Below, one piece after another: positions 26,690-35,196 of a stretch of DNA of 64,000 nucleotides. The DNA is from Sphingomonas quercus (GTDB lineage: Bacteria > Pseudomonadota > Alphaproteobacteria > Sphingomonadales > Sphingomonadaceae). The stretch covers positions 62,001 through 126,000 of the forward strand of contig NZ_JAHKRT010000002.1 in the NCBI RefSeq assembly GCF_018863195.1, written 5' to 3'. The position numbers and the translations under genes are program-made. Every line of letters begins with the position of its first letter. Position 1 is the first letter of the stretch. Under the pieces are notes generated by a model. That model was not told the DNA's origin. It saw only the letters and a list, made by a program, of their open reading frames with translations, and did no database searches.

Positions 26690-29032
26690 TTAGGCCGGCA
26701 CGCCGTCCCGATCGACCAGCACCTCCCGGCGGCCGACATGGTCCGCGGCGCCAACCACGCCCTCCTTCTCCATGCGGTCGATCAGCCGGGCGGCCGAGTT
26801 GTAGCCGATGCGCAGCTGGCGCTGGACATAACTGGTCGAGGCCTTCTGCGACTCGGCGACGACCTGCACGGCCTTGCGATAGAGTGCCGCATCCGGCGAA
26901 TCATCGACCGGCGGCGCGCCGTCGAGCGCATAGCCGCCATCCTCCGGCTCCTCGGTGACGGCGGAGATATAGTCGGGCGTGCCCTGCGTGCGCCAATGAT
27001 CGGCCACGGCGCGTACCTCCTCGTCCGAGACGAAGGGGCCGTGGACGCGGATCAGCTGCTTGCCGCCGGCCATGTAGAGCATGTCGCCCTTGCCGAGCAG
27101 CTGCTCGGCACCCTGCTCGCCCAGGATGGTGCGCGAATCGATCTTGCTGGTGACGGCGAAGGAAATGCGCGTCGGCAGGTTCGCCTTGATGACCCCGGTG
27201 ATGACGTCGACCGACGGGCGCTGCGTCGCCATGATCAGGTGGATGCCGGCGGCGCGCGCCTTTTGCGCCAGCCGCTGGATGAGGAATTCCACCTCCTTGC
27301 CCGCCGTCATCATCAGATCGGCCAGCTCGTCGACCACCACCACGATCTGCGGCAGCGGCTCGTAATCGAGCTGCTCTTCTTCGTAGATGGGCTGGCCGGT
27401 GTCGGCGTCATAGCCCGTCTGCACGCGGCGGCCGAGCGGCTGGCCCTTGGCCTTGGCGGCACGCACCTTCTCGTTGAACGAGGCGAGGCCGCGCACGCCG
27501 ACCGACGCCATCATGCGATAGCGCTCCTCCATCTGCTCCACCGCCCATTTCAGCGCGCGGATCGCCTTGGCCGGCTCCGTCACCACCGGCGAGAGCAGAT
27601 GGGGGATATTGTCATAGATGCTGAGCTCCAGCATCTTCGGGTCGATCATGATCATGCGGCATTGGTCCGGCGTCAGCCGGTAGAGCAGCGACAGGATCAT
27701 CGCGTTGAGGCCGACCGACTTGCCTGAGCCGGTGGTGCCCGCGACGAGCAGATGCGGCATCGGCGCGAGGTCGGCGACCACCGGGCTTCCGCCGATATTC
27801 TTGCCGAGGATCAGCGCCAGATTGCCGCTCTGACCGTCGAACTCGCTGGACGCGATCAGTTCGGACAGCAGCACCGGCTCGCGCCGGGCATTGGGCAGCT
27901 CGATGCCGATCACGGTGCGGCCCGGAATCACCGCGACGCGGGCGGACAGCGCCGACATGTTGCGGGCGATATCGTCGGCAAGGCCGACCACCCGGCTGGC
28001 CTTGATGCCGGGCGCCGGCTCCAGCTCGTACATCGTCACCACCGGCCCGGGGCGAACCTCGGTGATCTGGCCCTTGACGTTGAAATCCTCGAGCACCGTT
28101 TCGAGCAGGCGGGCATTGCGCTCCAGCGCCGCCTTGTCGATCGTCGGGCCCGACGATTCCGGCACCGGCGCGAGCAGATCGAGGCCGGGCAGCACATAGG
28201 TGTCGCGCAGGTCGAGCGAGCCCTGCCGGCCGGTCGGCGCCGCGACCTTGCCGGGTCGCTGCGGCGGCTCGGCGATGATCGTGCGGACGGGCGTCGGCGC
28301 CGCCTCGCCCGCTCCCTCGTCCTCATCCTCGCCATCCTCCTCGACGACCCCGGCCGGCGCGCCGGCGGTTCGCACCACCCGCCGGGTACGGCGGCGGGCA
28401 GGCTCCGCCGGCTGGCGGCGCAGCAGCCAGGCACGCTCGCCGGCATCGAGGCCGAGGCCCCACAGGAACAGCGCCAGCCCGATCAGGCCGAGCGCCGGCG
28501 CCAACGCCAGCCGCGCGATGGCGGCGGCATGGGCATCCGGCACCAGCGCCAGCCCGGCATCGATGCTGCGCGTGGCGGCAAAGCCGATCAGGCCGCCCCA
28601 GCCGGCCGGCAGCGTCAGCGCGGCGCCGCCGCGGAGCAGCGTCGCCGCCGTCGCCACGAAGGCGGCGGCGAACAGCAGCACGAGCAGCGATCGCCCCCAG
28701 CGCCCCGCCTCGTTGCCGCGCGCAAGGCGCAGGCCGGCGACGATCGGCGTCGCCAGCAGCAGCGCCGCTGCCGGGCCGCCCAGGCTCAGCATCAGGTCGG
28801 CCACCCAGGCGCCGGGCGTGTTGAGCAGGTTGGCGACGGGGCCTGCCGCCGCCGTGTTCAGCGAGGGATCGCTCGGATGATAGGAACCGAGCGCCAGCAC
28901 CACCGCCAGCGTGCCGGCGACCAGCGCGCCGCCGGCCGCCATCCGGCCGCCGCGCGCTGCGCTGCGCCGCAAGCCCTGCCGCACCGCGCCGCGCGGGGAT
29001 GCGGGCGGGCCCGCCGTCACATAGTCGGCCAT
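26690..29032 (-). CDS. ftsK: DNA translocase FtsK
   Basis: The protein has 780 residues from ATG 29032 (MADYVTAGPP); in-frame ATGs at 29068 and 29092 exist but lack ribosome-binding sites. Four N-terminal membrane helices (about 30-200) anchor it at the division septum. An acidic linker follows, then the motor with P-loop GTTGSGKS near residue 435 and IMIDPKMLELSIYDNIPHL. The C-terminal gamma winged helix (STSYVQRQLRIGYNSAARLI) reads KOPS DNA. It resolves chromosome dimers and clears DNA from the septum. It is divergent from the UbiH-type gene. Confidence 0.96.
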   Translation of the reverse strand: MADYVTAGPPASPRGAVRQGLRRSAARGGRMAAGGALVAGTLAVVLALGSYHPSDPSLNTAAAGPVANLLNTPGAWVADLMLSLGGPAAALLLATPIVAGLRLARGNEAGRWGRSLLVLLFAAAFVATAATLLRGGAALTLPAGWGGLIGFAATRSIDAGLALVPDAHAAAIARLALAPALGLIGLALFLWGLGLDAGERAWLLRRQPAEPARRRTRRVVRTAGAPAGVVEEDGEDEDEGAGEAAPTPVRTIIAEPPQRPGKVAAPTGRQGSLDLRDTYVLPGLDLLAPVPESSGPTIDKAALERNARLLETVLEDFNVKGQITEVRPGPVVTMYELEPAPGIKASRVVGLADDIARNMSALSARVAVIPGRTVIGIELPNARREPVLLSELIASSEFDGQSGNLALILGKNIGGSPVVADLAPMPHLLVAGTTGSGKSVGLNAMILSLLYRLTPDQCRMIMIDPKMLELSIYDNIPHLLSPVVTEPAKAIRALKWAVEQMEERYRMMASVGVRGLASFNEKVRAAKAKGQPLGRRVQTGYDADTGQPIYEEEQLDYEPLPQIVVVVDELADLMMTAGKEVEFLIQRLAQKARAAGIHLIMATQRPSVDVITGVIKANLPTRISFAVTSKIDSRTILGEQGAEQLLGKGDMLYMAGGKQLIRVHGPFVSDEEVRAVADHWRTQGTPDYISAVTEEPEDGGYALDGAPPVDDSPDAALYRKAVQVVAESQKASTSYVQRQLRIGYNSAARLIDRMEKEGVVGAADHVGRREVLVDRDGVPA

Positions 29033-29121
29033 CTCGATAATCGTCCCGCTTGTTCCCGTTTCGATCATGCCCGCGGCGCGAGGAGGTGGCAAGCCGCGCC
29101 CGGCTGCGATAGAGCCGGCCC

Positions 29122-30348
29122 ATGCATGACAACGCCCAGATTCCGGCGGAAGCCGACGTCATCATTCTCGGCGGCGGGCTGGTCGGCCTGACGCTGGCGA
29201 TCGCGCTCGACGTCCATGGCCTGACCAATATCGTCGTCGATCCGGCCGATCCGCAGGCGGTGCAGGCGGCCGGCTTTGACGGCCGCGTCTCCGCCATCGC
29301 CAGCGCCCCCTGGCGACTGCTGTCAGCGATCGGCGTCGGCGCGGCGCTCGCCGACAAGGCCTGTCCGATCGACCACATCGCGGTCAGCGACGCGCTCGCC
29401 GGCCTGCTTCATTTCGATGCCGATCCGACCGAGGGGCCGCTCGGGCACATGGTCGAGAATCGGGCGCTGCGCATCGCTCTCCACGCGACGGCCAACGCCG
29501 CGACGAACGTGACGCTGCTGATGCCGTCGCGCCCCGTGGTGTCGGCGCGCGACGGCTCCGGCGTCCGCGTCACGCTCGCCGATGGGCGGGTGCTGCGCGG
29601 GCGCCTGCTGATCGGCGCGGAGGGGCGCAATTCGCCGACGCGGGACGCCGCCGGCCTCAACGCCGCGCGCTGGCAATATGATCACACCGCCCTCGTCACC
29701 GTGCTCGAGCATGAGCGCCCGCACGGCAATGTCGCCCACGAGATCTTCTACCAGGACGGGCCGTTCGCGCTGCTGCCGATGCTGCCGGGCAACCGCTCGG
29801 CGCTTGTCTGGTCGGTGCACCGCCGCGACGCGGAAGGGATGCTCGGCCTGTCTGAGCGCGCCTTCCTTGCCGAGGCGGACAAGCGCATGGCCGGCATCTT
29901 CGGCACGCTGAAGCTCGGCGCGCCGCGCTCGAGCTATCCGCTCGGCTTCCATCACGCCGCGCGCATCACCGGCGAGCGCCTCGCTCTGGTCGGTGATGCG
30001 GCACACGGCATTCATCCGATCGCCGGCCAGGGTGTCAATGTCGGCTTCCGCGACGTCGCGGCGCTGGTCGAGGTGCTGGTCGAGGGCGCCCGGCTCGGCC
30101 TCGACCCGGGCGATGCGCAGCTCCTCGCCCGTTACGAGCGGTGGCGCGGCTTCGATACGCTGGCGGTGGCGATGGCGACGGACGGCCTCACCCGGCTGTT
30201 CGGCCTGAAGGGCGCGCTGCCACGCGCGGCGCGGCGCTTCGGCCTGTCGATGGTCGAGCGCCTGCCCGCGCTCAAGGAGCGTTTCATGGCCGAAGCGCGG
30301 GGCGAGAACGGCGCTGTCCCGACCCTGCTGCGCGGGCAATTCGTCTGA
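29122..30348 (+). CDS. UbiH/UbiF/COQ6-family FAD-dependent monooxygenase
   Basis: The protein has 408 residues. The FAD dinucleotide fold is VIILGGGLVGLTLAIAL (13-29); a GRxS-type helix region and the FAD-ribityl motif LVGDAAHGIHPIAGQGVNVG follow later. Family members hydroxylate the ubiquinone ring. Which ring position is modified (UbiH, UbiF, UbiI or UbiL activity) cannot be told from sequence. The 89-bp gap to ftsK must hold both promoters. It is convergent with a small membrane-protein gene, 3 bp apart. Confidence 0.9.
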   Translation: MHDNAQIPAEADVIILGGGLVGLTLAIALDVHGLTNIVVDPADPQAVQAAGFDGRVSAIASAPWRLLSAIGVGAALADKACPIDHIAVSDALAGLLHFDADPTEGPLGHMVENRALRIALHATANAATNVTLLMPSRPVVSARDGSGVRVTLADGRVLRGRLLIGAEGRNSPTRDAAGLNAARWQYDHTALVTVLEHERPHGNVAHEIFYQDGPFALLPMLPGNRSALVWSVHRRDAEGMLGLSERAFLAEADKRMAGIFGTLKLGAPRSSYPLGFHHAARITGERLALVGDAAHGIHPIAGQGVNVGFRDVAALVEVLVEGARLGLDPGDAQLLARYERWRGFDTLAVAMATDGLTRLFGLKGALPRAARRFGLSMVERLPALKERFMAEARGENGAVPTLLRGQFV

Positions 30349-30351
30349 TCG

Positions 30352-30612
30352 TCAGCCGGGCGGGTTTCCGGCGGTGAACAGGCTGAACAGGGTCATGAAG
30401 CAGAAGATGATCAGCCCGAAGGCGAGCAGCATCATGCCGAAGATGATCATGGCGTAGTGTGCCGGATCCTCGTCGGAAATGGCCGGTTCGGGTGGGCGCG
30501 AGCGGATGATCCGCCACCACCGCCGCACCAGATGCTGGCGAAAGGCGAGATGGAACCCGACCAGCATCGCGATCAGCGCGCCGATATCGGTGAGGATCGT
30601 ATATGCGGACAT
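30352..30612 (-). CDS. Small two-helix membrane protein, unknown function
   Basis: The protein has 86 residues. One hydrophobic segment is near the N terminus (ILTDIGALIAMLVGFHLAF), then a basic RRWWRIIRSR loop, and a second helix (MIIFGMMLLAFGLIIFCFM). The basic loop suggests it faces the cytoplasm. I do not recognise the family. It may be co-transcribed from upstream tRNA-Gly, whose 3' end lies 72 bp away on the same strand. Confidence 0.6.
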   Translation of the reverse strand: MSAYTILTDIGALIAMLVGFHLAFRQHLVRRWWRIIRSRPPEPAISDEDPAHYAMIIFGMMLLAFGLIIFCFMTLFSLFTAGNPPG

Positions 30613-30684
30613 CGCCCATCCCTATCACGGCTCACCCCGGACAGGGGAGCCGCGCAAACAGGTCCGGCGATGTCGCTGGAAAAC

Positions 30685-30759
30685 TGGAGCGGGCGAAGGG
30701 ATTCGAACCCTCGACCCCAACCTTGGCAAGGTTGTGCTCTACCCCTGAGCTACGCCCGC
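30685..30759 (-). tRNA. tRNA-Gly (anticodon GCC)
   Basis: The 75-nt cloverleaf includes an encoded CCA. The acceptor GCGGGCG pairs with CGCCCGC, the D-arm is GCTC...GAGC, the anticodon loop TTGCCAA carries GCC at 30727-30725, and the T-arm contains GGTTCGAATCC. The discriminator base is U. Confidence 0.97.
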
Positions 30760-30801
30760 TCTGGCGTCCGCAGATGGCCGGGGCCGTCTGCCGAGGCGCG
30801 G

Positions 30802-30830
30802 CCACTAGCATCGTGATCCGCCGCCCGCAA
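30802..30830 (-). promoter_or_regulatory. tRNA-Gly promoter
   Basis: On the minus strand TTGCGG (30830-30825), a 17-bp spacer and TAGTGG (30807-30802) lie 42 bp upstream of the tRNA. The tRNA-Leu gene has almost the same arrangement. Confidence 0.6.
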
Positions 30831-30904
30831 GCCCAGTCTTACGGGGTTGGCAGCAAGGCCTTCAAGCCCACATAAGACGCGGACAAGACTGGAGGACGGA
30901 AACG

Positions 30905-31816
30905 GTGGCGACCCTGGGTATGACGGCGGCCGAACGCGAGGCGATCGAGGGGTTTCGGCGCGATGTGGTCGAGCCGTCTATGGACAGCCTCGTCATCCTC
31001 GATTTCTGGGCGGAATGGTGTGGGCCGTGCAAGCAGCTCGGACCGATTCTCGACAAGGTGGCCAAGGATTATGCCGATCGCGGCGTGAAGCTCGTCAAGA
31101 TCGACGTCGACAAGGACAAGGTGATCGCGGCGCAATTCCGCGTCCAGTCGATCCCCACCGTCTATGCGCTGTTCCAGGGCCAGCTCGTCGCCGATCTGAC
31201 CCCGGCCCGCACCGAGGCGCAGCTGACCCGCACGCTCGACCAGATCCTCGCCCAGCTTCCCATTCGCGGGCCCGGCGCCGACCAGGCGGCGGACGTCGCC
31301 CATTATGTCGCGCTCGCCGACGAGGTGCTGGCGGCCGGCGATGTCGGCCGCGCGCTCGGCCTGTTCGATCAGCTCGCCGAGATGGTGCCGGACAATGTGC
31401 CCGCGGCCGCCGGCCATGCCCGCGCGCTGGTCGCCGCCGGCGAGGTTGAGGCCGCGGAGGCGCGGCTGGCGGTGCTGCCCGAACAGGCGGCAAAGGATCC
31501 CGCCGTCGCCCGTGCCCGCGCCGCCATCGCGCTCGCCCGCGAGGCGCAGCCGGTCGACGATCTCGCCGCGCTTGCCGCGCAGGTCGAGTCCACGCCCGAG
31601 GATCAGGAGGCGCGCTATCGCCTTGCCGGCGGGTTGATGGCGGTCGGTGATCGCGAGGGCGCCGCCGACGTGCTGCTCGAATCGATTCGCCTTGACCGCG
31701 GCTGGAATGAGGGCGCGGCGCGGGCCCGGCTGCTCAAGCTCCTCGAGGTGGTCGGCCTTGAGGATCCCTGGACGGTGGCGCAGCGGCGGCGGCTGTCCGC
31801 CATCCTGTTCACCTGA
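30905..31816 (+). CDS. Thioredoxin-TPR co-chaperone (CnoX/YbbN-like)
   Basis: The protein has 303 residues from a GTG with GGAGG 9 nt upstream. The thioredoxin domain (about 20-125) keeps the redox motif WCGPC (Cys39, Cys42). It is followed by TPR-like helices (YVALADEVLAAGDVGRALGLFDQLAEM and repeats) to the C terminus. E. coli YbbN/CnoX is a holdase that passes clients to GroEL and DnaK, but it has an altered active site; this protein keeps both cysteines and may also be redox active. It overlaps the LON-domain gene by 1 bp. Confidence 0.88.
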   Translation: MATLGMTAAEREAIEGFRRDVVEPSMDSLVILDFWAEWCGPCKQLGPILDKVAKDYADRGVKLVKIDVDKDKVIAAQFRVQSIPTVYALFQGQLVADLTPARTEAQLTRTLDQILAQLPIRGPGADQAADVAHYVALADEVLAAGDVGRALGLFDQLAEMVPDNVPAAAGHARALVAAGEVEAAEARLAVLPEQAAKDPAVARARAAIALAREAQPVDDLAALAAQVESTPEDQEARYRLAGGLMAVGDREGAADVLLESIRLDRGWNEGAARARLLKLLEVVGLEDPWTVAQRRRLSAILFT

Positions 31817-32433
31817 TGGCGGCCGGCGCGCGCCTCTCGATCTTCCCGCTGGCCGGGGCGATCCTGTTCCCGCGGGGCACGCTGCCGCTCCACATCTTCG
31901 AGCCGCGCTACCGGGCGATGATCTCCGACGCGCTGATTCGCGACCGGCGGATCGGCATGGTGCAGCCGCGCGACGATCATCTCGTGCCGGCGCTTTACGA
32001 TATCGGCTGCGTCGGCCGCATCGTCCATGTCGAGGCGATGGAGGATGGGCGGTACAATATCGTGCTCGAGGGCCTGTCGCGCTTCCGCATCCTGCGCGAG
32101 CTGGATACCGCCACCGCCTTCCGCCAGGTGGAGGCGGAGCTGGCGGTGTTCTGCGAGGATGAGCCGGCTCCGCTGCCGTTCGCCGTCCGCGCCGAGGTGG
32201 AGCGCGAGGCGCGCCGCTTCGCCGACGCGCGCGGCTATGCGGTGGACTGGGACGAGGTCGGCAGGATCGACGACGAGTCGCTGATCAACGGGGTCGCCCA
32301 GATCGCCCCGTTCGACGTGGTGACGCGCCAGGCGCTGCTGGAAGCGCCGGGGCTGCCGGAGCGGGCCGAGCTGCTCGTCCAGTTCCTGCAATTCTATCGG
32401 CTGTCGGGGGCGGGCGCACCGCCCCTGCAATAG
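31816..32433 (+). CDS. LON peptidase substrate-binding domain protein
   Basis: The protein has 205 residues. It corresponds to the N-terminal (LAN/LON) domain of Lon protease standing alone: LSIFPLAGAILFPRGTLPLHIFEPRYRAMI and the GLSRFRIL strand. No ATPase or protease domain follows. Such stand-alone proteins are common in alphaproteobacteria and their role is unsettled. The ATG overlaps the stop of the thioredoxin-TPR gene (TGATG), so the two probably act in the same protein-quality-control setting. Confidence 0.87.
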   Translation: MAAGARLSIFPLAGAILFPRGTLPLHIFEPRYRAMISDALIRDRRIGMVQPRDDHLVPALYDIGCVGRIVHVEAMEDGRYNIVLEGLSRFRILRELDTATAFRQVEAELAVFCEDEPAPLPFAVRAEVEREARRFADARGYAVDWDEVGRIDDESLINGVAQIAPFDVVTRQALLEAPGLPERAELLVQFLQFYRLSGAGAPPLQ

Positions 32434-32451
32434 CAGGGCGGCGACGGCGGA

Positions 32452-33612
32452 TCAGGCGGCGCGGGTCGGCCGGGCGCTGGCCGATTTGCTGGCGTAGAGC
32501 GCCTTGTCGGCGCTGCTCATGATCGTGCGCAGCTCATCACCGGCGCGCGCAAACGCGACGCCCACGCTTACGCCGATCGGCACGCGCACATTTTCGATCG
32601 GATAGAGATCGTCCGAGATGGTGGCGACGATCGCCTCGCTCAGCCGGCGCGCAACCGCCTCCTCCAGCATCGGGGCGATGAGCACGAACTCGTCGCCGCC
32701 GACGCGGGACACGAACAGGTCCGGCCAGTCCAGCGCGCGCAGCCGGTCCGCCACCGCGACGAGCAGCTGGTCGCCGGCGGCGTGGCCGAGGCGATCGTTC
32801 ACCGCCTTGAACCCGTTGAGGTCGAGATAGAAGATCGCCTGCCCGCCATCCGCCCGGCGCGCATCGAAGGCGTGCTGCAAGCCGGTGCGATTGGCGAGGC
32901 CGGTCAGCGGATCGTGGCGGGCGCGGCGCTCATTGTCGCGCTCTGCCTGCATGGTGGTGACGAGCATGCGGTTCAGCTTGAACGCGGCGATCGTCATGCT
33001 CACCAGATAGAAGGGGATTTGCGCCACGACGATCAGCAGCATCGCCTCGCGCGAGACGATCGCGCCCACCACGCACGGGCCGAGGCTGAGGAGGATCATC
33101 GCCGCCACCAGCCGGGGCGCGGCGAAATTGCGGAAGCAGATGCCGCCGACCATCGCCGCCGCCGACAGGCAGGCCAGCGTCGCCGACACCCAGTCCCCGC
33201 TGGTCATGGTGATGTAGGCGCCGTAGCCGACGCTCGCCGCCCAGCTCAGGCCGAGCCCGATATAGAGATCGGTGAAGGTCCGGCGCCCATCGCGGGCCGC
33301 CCGCCGGTCGTGCAGCAGCACGAACAGCCGCGTGGCGCAGAGCAGCACCTCCGTCATCAGCCAGCAGAGAAAAGCCGGGGTCGGATGGCGCAGCGTGGCA
33401 AGCAACGCCACGCCGATGGTGTTGATCACGCCGCCGGCATAGATCGGCAAGGTGCCGTAGAGGCTGCCGACCAGCGCGCGCCTGATCTCGGCCGGGACAT
33501 CGTCGCCCGTCCGCAACAGCCATGCCGTCGGCGCCCAGCGAGGCGCGCTGAAGATCATCGCACTTGCCACACTCAATCCGTAGCCAACAGGCCCGACGGC
33601 CTCACCCGGCAT
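32452..33612 (-). CDS. Membrane diguanylate cyclase (GGDEF)
   Basis: The protein has 386 residues. About six N-terminal hydrophobic segments (residues about 40-215) form a membrane sensor of MASE type. The GGDEF domain begins at RHDPLTGLANRTGLQ; the motif GGDEF near residue 303 is intact, so c-di-GMP synthesis is likely. I see no RxxD inhibitory site at the usual five-residue distance. There is no EAL domain. It is convergent with the LON-domain gene. The signal sensed is unknown. Confidence 0.92.
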   Translation of the reverse strand: MPGEAVGPVGYGLSVASAMIFSAPRWAPTAWLLRTGDDVPAEIRRALVGSLYGTLPIYAGGVINTIGVALLATLRHPTPAFLCWLMTEVLLCATRLFVLLHDRRAARDGRRTFTDLYIGLGLSWAASVGYGAYITMTSGDWVSATLACLSAAAMVGGICFRNFAAPRLVAAMILLSLGPCVVGAIVSREAMLLIVVAQIPFYLVSMTIAAFKLNRMLVTTMQAERDNERRARHDPLTGLANRTGLQHAFDARRADGGQAIFYLDLNGFKAVNDRLGHAAGDQLLVAVADRLRALDWPDLFVSRVGGDEFVLIAPMLEEAVARRLSEAIVATISDDLYPIENVRVPIGVSVGVAFARAGDELRTIMSSADKALYASKSASARPTRAA

Positions 33613-33674
33613 CGGCTCTAAGCGCGGAGGCTTATCAATTCATTAGGAGTGCGACGGGCTGAGTCGACGTGCGA

Positions 33675-33809
33675 TTATTTCGAGCGATCAGCCGCTTTGG
33701 ACACGGCGTTGCCCGCCGAAGAGACATCCCGGCCGACGCCGGAGATGGTGTTGCACGCCGCCGTCGTCAGCGCGGCGGCGCAAATCATAAGCATCGCGAT
33801 GGTCTTCAC
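33675..33809 (-). CDS. Entericidin A/B-like small lipoprotein
   Basis: The protein has 44 residues from GTG 33809 with AAGGGA 9 nt upstream. MKTIAMLMICAAALTTAAC is a lipoprotein signal with lipobox TAAC (Cys19), followed by NTISGVGRDVSSAGNAVSKA, the entericidin repeat style (N-T-x-x-G-x-G-x-D). Entericidins are small cell-envelope lipoproteins linked to stationary-phase lysis in E. coli. A TTGACA box lies at 33867-33862 on the same strand upstream. The gene sits just downstream of tRNA-Phe. Confidence 0.85.
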   Translation of the reverse strand: MKTIAMLMICAAALTTAACNTISGVGRDVSSAGNAVSKAADRSK

Positions 33810-33897
33810 GGATGGGGTCCCTTGCCGAACGGCCACGCTGATCCGATTGTTACGGGGAGCGTGTCAAGTGTGATGATTGGGACAGCCTTGGCGGCCA

Positions 33898-33973
33898 TGG
33901 TGCCCGGGGGCGGGATCGAACCACCGACACCGTGATTTTCAGTCACGTGCTCTACCAACTGAGCTACCCGGGC
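33898..33973 (-). tRNA. tRNA-Phe (anticodon GAA)
   Basis: The 76-nt cloverleaf includes CCA. The acceptor GCCCGGG pairs with CCCGGGC, the D-loop is AGTTGGTA, the anticodon loop CTGAAAA carries GAA, and the T-loop is TTCGATC. It lies directly downstream of yacG, the usual place in this lineage. Confidence 0.97.
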
Positions 33974-34024
33974 ACAGGCCGCGCATGAAGCACCTCAGCG
34001 GTGCGTCCACGGTTGGAGGCCGGG

Positions 34025-34054
34025 CCTATAGAGGCCGGGCGCCGTCCCTGTCCA
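34025..34054 (-). promoter_or_regulatory. tRNA-Phe promoter inside the yacG 3' end
   Basis: On the minus strand TGGACA (34054-34049), an 18-bp spacer and TATAGG (34030-34025). The -10 box overlaps the yacG stop codon, 51 bp before the tRNA. Confidence 0.45.
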
Positions 34055-34229
34055 GCCCCTCGAACTCTTCTTCCTCAAGCGCGCGGCCGGGCATGCGATA
34101 TCCCTCGCCAAGCCATTGCAGCAGGTCGCGATCCTTGCAGCCGCGGCTGCAGAAGGGCGCGTGCTCCGGCGCTACCGGCGCGCCGCAGAGCGGACAGGGC
34201 TTGTTGTCACGGATGTTCGGCCTGGACAT
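34026..34229 (-). CDS. yacG: Zinc-ribbon DNA gyrase inhibitor YacG
   Basis: The protein has 67 residues. The zinc ligands are CPLC near the N terminus and CSRGC after 11-12 residues, followed by KDRDLLQWLGEGYRMPG, the standard YacG body, and an acidic tail. E. coli YacG binds GyrB and inhibits gyrase. The first 23 bp overlap the end of the RNase E/G-like gene, so the two are translationally coupled. Confidence 0.92.
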   Translation of the reverse strand: MSRPNIRDNKPCPLCGAPVAPEHAPFCSRGCKDRDLLQWLGEGYRMPGRALEEEEFEGLDRDGARPL

Positions 34230-35196
34230 GGCCCGCCGATATGGGCCGGCCGGGCTCCGCCTGCAAGGCGACCGGCGCGCCGATGCGGGCGGCGAGGGCG
34301 CTCACCCAGCCGGGTGCGATCGCCGCGATCACGGCGGGGGCGGCGACCAGCAGGCGCTGCCCGGCGCCCGGCGTGCGCTCGGCACGGCGCAACAGCGCGC
34401 GCGCCGCCGCCCCCGCCGGATCGGCGCGCAGCCGCTCCGGCAGCGAAGCGCGCACCCGTCGCCTGACGATCTGGAGAAAGCCGAAGCCGTTGACTGCGGT
34501 GCGCTCGAACGGCTGGGGGAGGATCGCATCGATGATCTCGGCGACCGACTGGCGTTCCGCCTTGCCGGTGAAGGTCGGCAGGTCGATGCCGATCGAGCCG
34601 CCGATGTCCAGGCGCAGCACCGCCCGCGCCGCCGCCGCCGCCCCCGCCCGCGCCAGCTCGACCGGCGGCAGGCCGCCATCGACATCGAACAGGGTCATCG
34701 CCGGCGTCGGCGAGAGGCGCAGCGCGCCGCCGGGAAAGGCGATCTCGCCCGTCGCCGCCTCGGCCAGCAACTCGGACCAGCCCGCCGCCTCCAGCGCATC
34801 GGGCTCGTAGGCGAGGAGCGGGCGCACGGCGATGCCTGTCGCCGTCAATTGCTCGACCAGCGTCGGGCCGGGGCGGGCGGGCTCCTCGGACAGGCGGGCG
34901 CGGGCGGGTTTGGGCCGGCCGGCTTCGGCAATGGCCTCGCGGACGATCTCGGCGTGGACGCGGGCGCCCTCGGCGATGCCGGAGGGGATCGGCTCGACCA
35001 GTGCTTCGCCGCCGCCATCCAGCCGGATGAGGCCGCGCCGTCCGCCGGCATGGCGTTCCGCCAGCCGGCCGGGGATCACCGCCCCGGCGCGCGGGCCGTC
35101 AGTCTCCCAGGCAATGCGCGTCGCGACGATCTCGCCGCCCACGACCAGCGCCGCGCGCTGCTCGCCAATGCCGTCCTCGTAGAGCCACTCAGCCAA
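34207..35196 (-). CDS. rng: Short RNase E/G-family ribonuclease without zinc link
   Basis: The product has 329 residues from a TTG at 35196, since no ATG or GTG is available before conserved sequence; the TTG overlaps the end of maf. A degenerate S1-like N-terminal part (about 35-100) is followed by the catalytic region with acidic residues in MTLFDVDGG and in LDIGGSIGIDLPTF, corresponding to the two magnesium Asp of RNase E. E. coli RNase G has about 490 residues and a CPxC zinc link that joins subunits. There is no Cys here and the C-terminal small domain is reduced. It probably processes RNA, but oligomeric state is uncertain. Confidence 0.85.
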   Translation of the reverse strand: MAEWLYEDGIGEQRAALVVGGEIVATRIAWETDGPRAGAVIPGRLAERHAGGRRGLIRLDGGGEALVEPIPSGIAEGARVHAEIVREAIAEAGRPKPARARLSEEPARPGPTLVEQLTATGIAVRPLLAYEPDALEAAGWSELLAEAATGEIAFPGGALRLSPTPAMTLFDVDGGLPPVELARAGAAAAARAVLRLDIGGSIGIDLPTFTGKAERQSVAEIIDAILPQPFERTAVNGFGFLQIVRRRVRASLPERLRADPAGAAARALLRRAERTPGAGQRLLVAAPAVIAAIAPGWVSALAARIGAPVALQAEPGRPISAGHVQAEHP

